A DNA stretch of 5,803 nucleotides from Betaproteobacteria bacterium (GTDB taxonomy: Bacteria; Pseudomonadota; Gammaproteobacteria; Burkholderiales; SG8-39). Below, piece after piece: positions 1 through 5,803 of this stretch; the first letter of the stretch is position 1; the number at the start of each line of letters is the position of its first letter. The notes beneath the pieces were generated by a model. That model searched no databases, was not told where the DNA came from, and saw only the letters and a program-made list of their open reading frames with translations. The stretch covers positions 1-5,803 of the forward strand of contig VBDM01000414.1 in the NCBI GenBank assembly GCA_005881355.1, given 5' to 3'. A program made the position numbers and the translations under genes.

Positions 1-1393
1 AGTCCTCGATCCCGTACTTCGAGCCTTCGCGGCCGATGCCGGACTCCTTCACCCCGCCGAAGGGCGCGACCTCCGTGGAGATGATGCCGGTGTTGATGCC
101 GACGATGCCGTACTCGAGCGCCTCGGCGACGCGCCAGATGCGGCCGATGTCGCGGCCATAGAAATACGAGGCTAGCCCGAACTCGGTGTCGTTGGCGAGG
201 CGGATGGCCTCTTTTTCGTCCTTGAAGCGGAAAAGCGGCGCGACCGGGCCGAAGGTCTCTTCCTTGGTCACCTTCATGGTCGTGTTCACGTTGGCGAGCA
301 CTGTCGGCTCGAAAAACGTGCCGCCGAGCGCGTGGCGCTTTCCGCCGACGAGGACTTTCGCGCCCTTCGCGACCGCGTCGGCGATGTGCTCCTCTACTTT
401 CGCCACCGCGGCCTTGTCGATGAGCGGCCCCTGCACGACACCGGGCTCCATGCCGTTGCCGACCTTCATCGCCTTGACCTTGTCGGTGAGCTTTGCGGCG
501 AAGGCTTCATAGACTTTGTCCTGCACCAGCAGACGGTTGGCGCACACGCAGGTCTGCCCCGTATTGCGGTACTTGGAAGCAAGCGCTCCGTCGACGGCAG
601 CGTCCAGGTCGGCATCGTCGAAGACGATAAACGGCGCGTTGCCGCCGAGCTCCATCGAGGCCTTCTTCACGGTCTTCGAGCATTGCTCGAGCAGCACTTT
701 GCCCACCGCGGTCGAGCCCGTGAAGGTGATCTTGCGCACCAATGGATTGGACGTGACCTCCCCGCCGATCGCCGAGGAGCTGCCGGTGACGATGCTGAAC
801 ACGCCCTTGGGAATCCCTGCCCGCTCGCCCAGTTCAGCCATCGCGAGCGCCGAGTAGGGCGTCGCGGTCGCGGGCTTGAGCACCATAGTGCAGCCGGCGG
901 CGAGCGCGGGACCGGACTTGCGCGTGATCATCGCGTTGGGGAAATTCCACGGCGTGATCGCTGCGCACACCCCGATCGGCTCCTTGAGCACGACGATGCG
1001 CTTGTCGGCCTGGTGTCCCGGAATGGTGTCGCCGTAGATACGCTTGCCTTCCTCGGCGAACCACTCGATGAACGAGGCGCCGTAGGCGATCTCCCCGCGC
1101 GCCTCGGCGAGCGGCTTGCCCTGTTCGGCGGGAAGGATCACGGCGCGCTCTTTTGCGGTCCTGGAGCGCCAGGCTGGGAAAGCGGCGTTCGCGGCTTCGA
1201 TCGCGCGGCGCGTCTCGGCAGCGCCCATGTTGGGCACGGTCCCGAGGATTTCGCCGGTCGCGGGATTGTTGACGGGAAGGGTCTTGCCGCTGTCGGCGTC
1301 GGCCCATTTGCCGTCGATGTAGCACTGCTGGCGGAAGAGCGAGGGGTCCTTGAGGTTGAGCGCGGCGATGCCGGAAATCTTGGGGTCGTTCAT
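1..1393 (-). CDS. gabD: Succinate-semialdehyde dehydrogenase GabD, 3' end cut by window edge, apparent internal deletion
   Basis: This enzyme oxidises succinate semialdehyde to succinate with NAD(P)+, the last step of GABA degradation, in the cytoplasm. The translation follows E. coli GabD nearly throughout: LFRQQ near residue 19, PWNFP with Asn150, the general base Glu248 in MELGGNAPFIV, and the nucleophile Cys282 in GQTCVCANR. It ends at the window edge in KYGIED, about 11 residues short of the expected C-terminus. ATG at 1393 is chosen because GGAG lies 5 bases upstream; it adds about 11 residues before the usual N-terminus. One oddity stands out. ERAVIL (residues 82-87) runs straight into PAEQGKPL, whereas relatives have about 20 residues of helix here. 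The net loss is about 18 residues, in frame. All catalytic residues remain, but folding may be affected. The family is certain; whether the enzyme is active is open. Confidence 0.93.
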   Translation of the reverse strand, partial: MNDPKISGIAALNLKDPSLFRQQCYIDGKWADADSGKTLPVNNPATGEILGTVPNMGAAETRRAIEAANAAFPAWRSRTAKERAVILPAEQGKPLAEARGEIAYGASFIEWFAEEGKRIYGDTIPGHQADKRIVVLKEPIGVCAAITPWNFPNAMITRKSGPALAAGCTMVLKPATATPYSALAMAELGERAGIPKGVFSIVTGSSSAIGGEVTSNPLVRKITFTGSTAVGKVLLEQCSKTVKKASMELGGNAPFIVFDDADLDAAVDGALASKYRNTGQTCVCANRLLVQDKVYEAFAAKLTDKVKAMKVGNGMEPGVVQGPLIDKAAVAKVEEHIADAVAKGAKVLVGGKRHALGGTFFEPTVLANVNTTMKVTKEETFGPVAPLFRFKDEKEAIRLANDTEFGLASYFYGRDIGRIWRVAEALEYGIVGINTGIISTEVAPFGGVKESGIGREGSKYGIED

Positions 1394-1422
1394 GGAAACT
1401 CCGCTGGAAAGACTTGAGTGTC

Positions 1423-1437
1423 CGGCCGAGGCGGCCG
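1423..1437 (-). repeat. GC inverted repeat in the gabD leader
   Basis: Two copies of the self-complementary hexamer CGGCCG flank a 3-base spacer, giving a 6-bp all-GC stem about 30 bases upstream of the gabD start. No T-run follows on the minus strand, so this is not a canonical intrinsic terminator. It could be a leader hairpin, a protein-binding site, or chance in GC-rich DNA. Confidence 0.35.
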
Positions 1438-1447
1438 AAGTCGGAGA

Positions 1448-1453
1448 ATTCTA
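1448..1453 (-). promoter_or_regulatory. Candidate -10 box for gabD
   Basis: On the minus strand this hexamer reads TAGAAT, five of six matches to the sigma-70 -10 consensus, about 55 bases upstream of the gabD start. No convincing -35 hexamer lies 16-18 bases further upstream, so support is weak. If real, gabD has its own promoter and the CGGCCG hairpin would lie at the start of its leader. Confidence 0.25.
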
Positions 1454-1494
1454 CCGCAATCCAACTTCAGGACGCGATATAGGTCTTTAGCGCG

Positions 1495-1620
1495 TCAATG
1501 CGCAGGGCGAGTTTTCGTCGGTTCGGCTTTTTTCGCCGGCCGTAGAGCGAGAACCAGGGTGATCGCGGCATACAGCACGACCAAGCCCATGCCCAAAAAA
1601 ACCGCAGTTTGCATCGTCAT
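1495..1620 (-). CDS. Small single-pass membrane protein, 41 residues, unknown function
   Basis: I do not recognise this family. The product starts MTMQTAVFLGMG and has one hydrophobic stretch at about residues 5-26, followed by a basic proline-containing tail (RPAKKAEPTKTRPAH). This suggests a single transmembrane helix with a cytoplasmic C-terminus. The start is supported by GAGGA 8 bases upstream, embedded in the end of the preceding small gene, whose stop lies only 4 bases before this ATG. A second ATG two codons in is an alternative start. G+C is about 56%, below the flanking genes. The tight spacing implies translational coupling with the 63-residue neighbour, so the two proteins probably act together. 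The reading frame is short, so a chance ORF is possible, but the ribosome binding site, hydrophobic core and spacing argue for a real gene. Confidence 0.62.
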   Translation of the reverse strand: MTMQTAVFLGMGLVVLYAAITLVLALRPAKKAEPTKTRPAH

Positions 1621-1624
1621 GTGA

Positions 1625-1816
1625 CTAATCCTCAATGGCAAGCAGAATATTGGCAACGATCTGGCAAATTGTCCAACAAACGAACGCGCCCAACATGATT
1701 AAGGGGTTCGTCATCGAATAGCCCAACACACCAAGGCCAAGACCGCCGAAGGTGGAAATTTTCTTCAGTTCATCGGCGATAGACTTCCGAACCTCGCGGC
1801 TAAACTTAAGCCTCAT
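1625..1816 (-). CDS. Small two-helix membrane protein, 63 residues, unknown function
   Basis: I do not recognise this family. The N-terminus (MRLKFSREVRKSIADELKKIS) is charged and likely forms an amphipathic cytoplasmic helix. A glycine-rich hydrophobic segment follows at about residues 22-37 and a longer one at about 39-60, separated by a short TNP turn, so a two-helix hairpin in the inner membrane is likely. An AAGGAG sits upstream of the ATG at 1816, but 12 bases away, longer than ideal. G+C is about 48%, well below the flanking genes, hinting at a different origin. It is followed after 4 bases by another tiny membrane-protein gene, with which it is probably co-translated. It lies 63 bases downstream of the spermidine-synthase-like gene and could share its transcript. 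Holin-like or toxin-like roles are possible from size alone, but nothing in the sequence supports one. Confidence 0.72.
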   Translation of the reverse strand: MRLKFSREVRKSIADELKKISTFGGLGLGVLGYSMTNPLIMLGAFVCWTICQIVANILLAIED

Positions 1817-1858
1817 GGCCGAAGTTTACTCCTTCATTAGTGTTCCGCGCGTGACCGC

Positions 1859-1872
1859 CTATCCACTATCCA
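1859..1872. repeat. Tandem 7-bp repeat upstream of the small gene pair
   Basis: CTATCCA occurs twice in direct succession, in the 63-base gap between the spermidine-synthase-like gene and the 63-residue ORF. It might be an operator or a replication-slippage product; two copies are too few to tell. No clear promoter hexamers accompany it. Confidence 0.3.
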
Positions 1873-1879
1873 GTGTGCG

Positions 1880-3891
1880 CTACTTCAGTATCCGGTAGAG
1901 GTCGCTGTAGTCGTCGGTCCACAGCTTCACGCGCGGCGCCGCGTCGACTCTTTCGGCCGCATCCTTCAGCAATTTTCCTTCGAAAGCCGCCGGCGACGCC
2001 GAAAGCAGCATCCAGTCGGACCGGTACACTCCTGCCTCGTCGTCGTCTTCGTTTTCCACCTGGCGCAGCTCGAGCGAAAGCGCCAGCGCCGCCTGCTGCA
2101 CGACGGGCACCAGGTCGAGATAGCGGTTGGAGATGTGCACGGCGAGGATGCCGCGGCGCCTGAGATGGCGCAGGTAGGTGCCGAACGCTTCCGCTGTGAG
2201 CAGGTGCACCGGAATGGCGTCGCTCGAGAAGGCATCGAGCGCGAGGACGTCGAAATTCTGGCCGGGCTCGCGTTCGAGCGACAGGCGCGCGTCGCCGAGC
2301 GCGACTTCCACCTGCGCCCGGCTGTCCGCGAGGAAGCTGAACTCCGAACGGGCGAGCTCGACGACCTTGGGGTTGATGTCGTAGAAGCGGAACACATCGC
2401 CCGATCTGCCGTAGGCGGCGAGCGTCCCCGCGCCCAGCCCGACTACGCCCACGCGCAAGGGTCCGCGCTCGCCTGAATCGAGTATGGCGAGCCCGATGCC
2501 CGACTCCCTTCCGTAGTAGCTCGTCGGCCAGCCGCGGCGGTCGGCTTCCAGAAACTGTTTGCCGTGGATGATGGTGCCGTGAGAGAGCACCCGCATGGCT
2601 TCCGGTCCTTCGCCCGTGTCGCGCACGTTGAGCACACCGTAGTGCGTGCAGTGACCCGGGAATCGGCCGAGTTTTCCCCGTAGATCCGCACGAGGGCGAC
2701 GCCGAGCGCGACGGTGAGAGCGAGGAAAACGAACCGGGCGGCCGGCCCCCAGCGCCCGTGAAGCAGGCTCGAACGGTCCCGGAAGAGCGCCGCCGCCACG
2801 AGCAGGCAAAGCGCGCACATGCCGATCGGCAGCTCATACAAGTCGTCGAAAACCGACGGTGCGACAAGGCCGACCAGCACCCCGCCCAGGGCGCCGCCCA
2901 GCGCGAGCATCAGGTAGAAACCGGTGAGGTGGCGCGGATCGGGCTTCGATCGCGCGAGCTCGCCGTGGCAGACCATGCAAGCGGCAAAGAGGGTCGCCGA
3001 GTAGAGCGGGATCAGGGTCCAGATGCTCGGGTTGGACTGGGTCAGCGTCACGCACACCGCGGCGAGGCCCACGCCGAGCAGAGGCAGAAACAGCCATCGC
3101 CGGTACCAGCCCGATGCTTCGAAACAGAGCACGAAGCTCAAAAGGTAGAGCGCGAGGGGCAGCACCCAGAGGAAGGGGATGGCCGCGATGTTGAGCGTCA
3201 TGTGGCCGGTGAAGGCGAGCAGAAGCACCGAAGCGCAAGCTGCAAGCGACGCCCACAGCGCCTGCAGGCCCGGCCCGGGCTTGTCCGATTGTTCGTGGGA
3301 GGAGACCTGCGCCTCGGAGTCCCCGCCGCGCCAGGCAAGCGATGCGCAAGGAAGCGCGAACAGCACGAAGCCCGCGGACCAGATCGCCGTCTGCCGGCCC
3401 AGTGCGAGCAGCGGCTCGATCACCAGGGGATAGGAAACGAGCGCGAGCATCGAGCCCAGGTTGGAGAGGGCGAAGAGGCGATAAGGCGCTGCACCCTCGT
3501 GCGAGCGCGCGTACCAGGCCTGCACCAGGGGGCCGGTGGTGGAGAGCACGAAGTAGGGCAGACCGACGCTCGTCGCAAGCAGGCCGAGTATCCGCCACGT
3601 GGGGTCGCCGCCGCCCGCGGGCTTCCAGGCGGCGCTCGCCGCGAGCGGCAGCGTCGCCGCCGCAACCGCGAGGAGCGCGATGTGGATGAAGCGCCGCGCC
3701 GGGAGGCGCAACCGGACGTAAGCGTGCGAATACACGTAACCCGCGAGCAGCAGCACCTGGAAAAACAGCATGCAGATGGTCCACACGGCGGCCGTGCCCC
3801 CGAACCACGGCAGGATGATCTTCGCGATGAGCGGCTGCACCTGGAACAGCAGGAAGGCGCTCAGAAAAATCGTCGCCGCGTACAGGATCAT
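1880..3891 (-). pseudogene. Membrane protein fused to a spermidine-synthase-like domain, frameshifted
   Basis: The first half (from ATG at 3891) encodes about 12-13 hydrophobic segments, beginning MILYAATIFLSAFLLFQVQP. The second half, in another frame and ending at 1880, is a spermidine-synthase-like Rossmann domain. It has YGVLNVRDTGEG, the nucleotide-binding GLGAG (2426-2440), DINP, GDARLSLE, DAFSSDAIPVHLLT and a C-terminal WTDDYSDL. This matches proteins usually named fused MFS/spermidine synthase, whose substrate is not well established. The halves join only if one base is restored between about 2640 and 2683; the repaired product would be about 670 residues. Unrepaired, the first frame ends at 2443, giving 482 residues without the catalytic domain. 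No Shine-Dalgarno precedes the start, which lies 26 bases after the SDR stop, so it may rely on coupling. A sequencing error would make this an intact gene. Confidence 0.85.
2640..2683 (-). other. Frameshift interval inside the spermidine-synthase-like gene
   Basis: Upstream of this interval the family sequence is in the frame giving VRIYGENSADSRV; downstream it is in the frame giving HYGVLNVRD. Moving between them needs one base re-read or restored. Two places are plausible: the homopolymer pair at 2672-2679 (GGGG then AAAA on the minus strand), or the ACT-rich stretch near 2640-2650. At the latter, relatives have an Arg-Asn-aromatic-aromatic-Gly stretch, and a 4-base loss would fit equally well. 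Confidence 0.75.
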
Positions 3892-3917
3892 GGGCAAGGA
3901 AGAGGTTTGTGCGGAGG

Positions 3918-4619
3918 TTAGAACGTTCCAGGGTAAATGCCGCCGTCGATCAGGAAATTCTGGCCGGTGATATAGCTCGCCTGGGCGCTGCACAGATAGG
4001 CGCACAGCTCGCCGAACTCCTCGGGCGTTCCGAACCGGCCGGCGGGAATCGCCTTTTCCAGCTCCCGTTTGACTTCCTCCACGGTCTTGCCTTTTTCCTT
4101 GGCGATAAAGTCGGTGTTGCTCCTCAGCCGGTCGGTCCAGAAGCGGCCCGGGAGCATGTTGTTGATCGTCACGTTGTAGGCGACGGTCTGGCGCGCGAGG
4201 CCCGCGACGAATCCGGTGAGGCCAGTGCGCGCGCCGTTCGACAGGGCGAGCTCGGCGATCGGGGCCTTCACCGCGCTCGAGGTGATGTTGACGATGCGCC
4301 CGAAGCGCCGCGAGATCATTCCATCGAGCGTGGCTTTGGGCGGCGGGCCGCCGGCGTTGGAGACGAGGATATCCGGGTTCGGGCAGGCGGCAAGCGCCGC
4401 GGCGCGGCCTTCTTCGCTCGTGATGTCGGCGGCCACGATCGCGACCGTCGCTCCGGTCGCGGCGCGGATTTCGCCGGCGGTTTTTTCGAGCGCTTCGCGT
4501 TGCCGCGCAATAAGAGTCACGCGGCAGCCTTCGCGCGCGAGCGCCGTCGCGCATCCCCGGCCGAGTCCCTTGCTTGCGCCGCACACCAGCGCGGTCTTGC
4601 CACGAATACCCAGGTCCAT
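3918..4619 (-). CDS. SDR family oxidoreductase with apparent internal deletion
   Basis: This is a short-chain dehydrogenase/reductase of 233 residues, resembling 3-oxoacyl-ACP reductase-like members; the substrate is unknown. The nucleotide-binding loop is CGASKGLG (residues 13-20), then NAGGPPP (88-94), NITSSAVKAP, and a C-terminal GQNFLIDGGIYPG. Where classical SDRs have YxxxK, this one has SNGAR (127-131). Its subfamily commonly reads this way, so the lack of the catalytic Tyr and Lys is not itself decay. The oddity is that NAGGPPP runs directly into KATLDGMI. Relatives of about 260 residues have roughly 27 residues here, including the DANM stretch at the start of a core helix. The loss is in frame (junction near 4337). 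ATG at 4619 has GGGAG 8 bases upstream. The gene follows the transporter by 18 bases, so co-transcription is likely. Confidence 0.88.
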   Translation of the reverse strand: MDLGIRGKTALVCGASKGLGRGCATALAREGCRVTLIARQREALEKTAGEIRAATGATVAIVAADITSEEGRAAALAACPNPDILVSNAGGPPPKATLDGMISRRFGRIVNITSSAVKAPIAELALSNGARTGLTGFVAGLARQTVAYNVTINNMLPGRFWTDRLRSNTDFIAKEKGKTVEEVKRELEKAIPAGRFGTPEEFGELCAYLCSAQASYITGQNFLIDGGIYPGTF

Positions 4620-4637
4620 TGATGCAGCTCCCGAATG

Positions 4638-5531
4638 TCAGCGCCTTACCGTTACCAGCACCACGCCGGCCAGCACCAGCGCGGCGCCCGCCAATTGTAC
4701 CGGGGTCATGATCTCGTCCAATCCCAGCCAGCCGAAGAAGATGGTGGTCACCGGACCGAGGGCTCCGAAGAGCGCCACTTGATTTGCGCCGATGCGTCGC
4801 AGCGCTTCCGCAGTGATGAACACCGGCAGCACGGTCGAAAAGACCGCCATGGCAATCGCGAGACCGTATACCTCGACCGACAGCGCGAGAGCGGTGAGCG
4901 GCCGCAGCAGGAAAAACTGCGCGATGCAGAAAGCGCTCGCCACGGTCATCGCGTAGGCGGTGAAGCGAACCGAGCCGACGCGCTGCACCACCTGGCTGCC
5001 GGCGACGAGATAGACCGCGTAGCCCGCGGCGCTGGCGAAGCAAAGACCTGCACCGAGCGCGAAATTCGAGCTCGCGCCGCCCATCGCTTTCGACATTATC
5101 ATTGCCAGCCCCGCGTAGGTGACAGCGAGCGCGGCGATCTCGCGGGCGCTCGGACGCTTGCGCAGAAAGGCGAGGGAAAGCACGACGACCAGCGTCGGGT
5201 ACACGAACAGGATCAGCCGCCCCACGCCCGCGGAAATGTACTGAAGTCCCAGAAAATCGACGAAGCTCGCGAAGTAGTACCCGATGAACCCGAGGAACAC
5301 GATCGCCCAGGCGTCGCCGCGCGTAACCCGCGCGCTTTCCCGGTCCCGGCCCGCCCAGGCCGCCGCTGCCAGGAAAAACGGCAGCGAGAACACCATGCGC
5401 AGCGCGAGCAGCGTGACCGGATCGACGACATAGCCGTAGGCGAGCTTGATCAGGATCGGGCGCAGCGAAAAGCAGACGACGCCCGCGACCGCCATCGCGA
5501 CGCCGATGGCGCGGTAGGGAGGGGGAACCAA
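4638..5531 (-). CDS. EamA/DMT family transporter
   Basis: This is an inner-membrane transporter of the drug/metabolite transporter superfamily, made of two EamA repeats with about ten hydrophobic helices in 297 residues, the usual length. Recognisable stretches include CFSLRPILIKLAY near the N-terminus, GYYFASFVDFLGLQYISAG (84-102), RLILFVYPTLVV, VRFTAYAMTVASAF, and ALFGALGPVTTIFFGWLGLDE in the second repeat. The substrate cannot be predicted. The start is uncertain: the frame is open back to a stop at 5574-5576 but holds no ATG before codon 13. TTG at 5531 gives the right length, ATG at 5495 is the alternative, and neither has a clear ribosome binding site. Gly104 (codon 5220-5222, GGG) stands where relatives usually have Glu in a LERLILF-like motif. 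It is the first gene of the row, next to an IS end. Confidence 0.88.
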   Translation of the reverse strand: MVPPPYRAIGVAMAVAGVVCFSLRPILIKLAYGYVVDPVTLLALRMVFSLPFFLAAAAWAGRDRESARVTRGDAWAIVFLGFIGYYFASFVDFLGLQYISAGVGRLILFVYPTLVVVLSLAFLRKRPSAREIAALAVTYAGLAMIMSKAMGGASSNFALGAGLCFASAAGYAVYLVAGSQVVQRVGSVRFTAYAMTVASAFCIAQFFLLRPLTALALSVEVYGLAIAMAVFSTVLPVFITAEALRRIGANQVALFGALGPVTTIFFGWLGLDEIMTPVQLAGAALVLAGVVLVTVRR

Positions 5532-5572
5532 TTTGAGTTTGTTTTGGCTTCGCGCGAGGCTCGAATGATAAA

Positions 5573-5599
5573 ATTATGGTATGTATCCCTTGACAGCAA
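5573..5599 (-). promoter_or_regulatory. Possible outward-facing promoter at the IS end
   Basis: On the minus strand TTGCTG (5599-5594) is followed after 15 bases by CATAAT (5578-5573), five of six matches to a -10 box. A further -10-like TATCAT lies at 5570-5565. These point toward the transporter, which starts at 5531. The 15-base spacer is short and the -35 is poor, so this is tentative. If real, it would be partly formed by the IS left end. Confidence 0.22.
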
Positions 5600-5618
5600 G
5601 TAAGCTTTGAGCTAGACT
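5590..5618 (+). promoter_or_regulatory. Promoter of the IS transposase
   Basis: A perfect -35 hexamer TTGACA (5590-5595) and TAGACT (5613-5618, four of six -10 matches) are separated by the optimal 17 bases. The -10 ends 22 bases before the transposase ATG. Confidence 0.6.
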
Positions 5619-5640
5619 TTCGGCCATAGGAGATACGATC

Positions 5641-5803
5641 ATGGCCGCCAAGTTTACTCGCAAGCAGTTCCAAGCCCAATACCCGGATGACGGTGCCTGC
5701 CTGCAAGTCATCCTGCAAAGGCGCTACGGCAAGGCCGAGTCCTGCCCGAGCTGCGGGGTTGTCGGGAAGCTAACCCGGATTGAGGGACGCCGCGCCTTCG
5801 CCT
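5641..5803 (+). CDS. IS1595-family transposase, N-terminal part
   Basis: The visible 54 residues, MAAKFTRKQF onward, match the start of IS1595-family (ISXO2-like) DDE transposases. A conserved N-terminal segment (FQAQYPDDGACLQVILQRRYG) is followed by a zinc-ribbon whose first knuckle is CPSC (Cys35, Cys38), then GKLTRIEGRRAFA; the second Cys pair would lie just past the window edge. The catalytic core is outside the window, so intactness cannot be judged. The ATG at 5641 is well supported by AGGAG (5628-5632) 8 bases upstream and a strong promoter. It is the only plus-strand gene here and is transcribed away from the transporter row. Transposase acts on the element's inverted repeats to cut or copy it into new sites. 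Confidence 0.88.
   Translation, partial: MAAKFTRKQFQAQYPDDGACLQVILQRRYGKAESCPSCGVVGKLTRIEGRRAFA

Larger units (their letters stand above)
5578..5803 (+). mobile_element. Left end of an IS1595-family insertion sequence, cut by window edge
   Basis: The element is identified by its transposase, which begins at 5641. The exact left boundary cannot be fixed without the right end. I place it provisionally at GGTATGTATCCC (from 5578), because that stretch directly abuts the transposase promoter and marks the shift from the AT-rich leader. The family usually makes 8-bp target duplications; the preceding AT-rich bases at 5570-5577 would be the candidate copy. Confidence 0.6.

Noticed and set aside
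332..1417. Long plus-strand open frame opposite gabD
   Set aside because: gabD is unmistakable on the other strand; this is its antisense shadow.
1418..1624. Plus-strand 68-codon reading frame in the gap upstream of gabD
   Set aside because: It lies opposite the 41-residue membrane-protein gene, has an arginine-rich low-complexity product and no ribosome binding site.
2672..2683. Programmed -1 frameshifting at the GGGGAAAAC stretch
   Set aside because: In the reading frame the codons are TAC GGG GAA AAC, which does not form a canonical X XXY YYZ slippery heptamer, and I saw no clear downstream stimulatory structure.
2758..3921. Long plus-strand open frame opposite the membrane-protein half
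   Set aside because: The product is rich in Arg, Glu and Gln, as expected from antisense of hydrophobic codons, and resembles no family.
5547..5560. Near-palindrome around TCGCGCGA upstream of the transporter
   Set aside because: Only the central 8 bases pair perfectly and no T-run follows; it is likely chance in GC-rich sequence.
4635..5603. Plus-strand open frame opposite the transporter
   Set aside because: Charged, low-complexity translation typical of antisense to a membrane protein, with no family resemblance.
2443..5718. Very long minus-strand open frame of about 1,090 codons
   Set aside because: Only 3891 to about 2650 is coding in this frame. The rest is the stop-poor alternative frame of the SDR and transporter genes in GC-rich DNA.

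Overview
The window is GC-rich (roughly two thirds G+C by eye) and carries proteobacterial protein families. The best match by protein style is a betaproteobacterium such as a Burkholderiales relative; this is an inference from family resemblance, not a database result. It holds an all-minus-strand gene row running right to left, capped at the right edge by the start of an IS1595-family insertion sequence on the plus strand.

In transcription order on the minus strand the genes are: an EamA/DMT-type membrane transporter (5531-4638), a short-chain dehydrogenase/reductase (4619-3918), a membrane protein fused to a spermidine-synthase-like domain (3891-1880, frameshifted), two tiny unrecognised membrane proteins (1816-1625 and 1620-1495), and succinate-semialdehyde dehydrogenase gabD (1393 to beyond the left edge). 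Gaps are 18, 26, 63, 4 and 101 bases. The first three genes could form one transcript. The small pair is tightly coupled. gabD has a longer leader with a GC hairpin and may have its own promoter. No single pathway visibly joins all the genes.

The most striking feature is damage. gabD appears to lack about 18 internal residues and the SDR about 27, both in frame. The spermidine-synthase-like gene has a net one-base loss between its membrane and catalytic halves. The transporter has glycine where I expect a conserved glutamate, and its start codon lacks a visible ribosome binding site next to the IS end. Either this cluster is eroding after the IS insertion, or the assembled sequence contains errors; the sequence alone cannot decide.

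The most novel intact item is the pair of small membrane-protein genes. Their G+C (about 48% and 56%) is clearly below that of their neighbours. I saw no CRISPR array, tRNA, rRNA or recognisable riboswitch.
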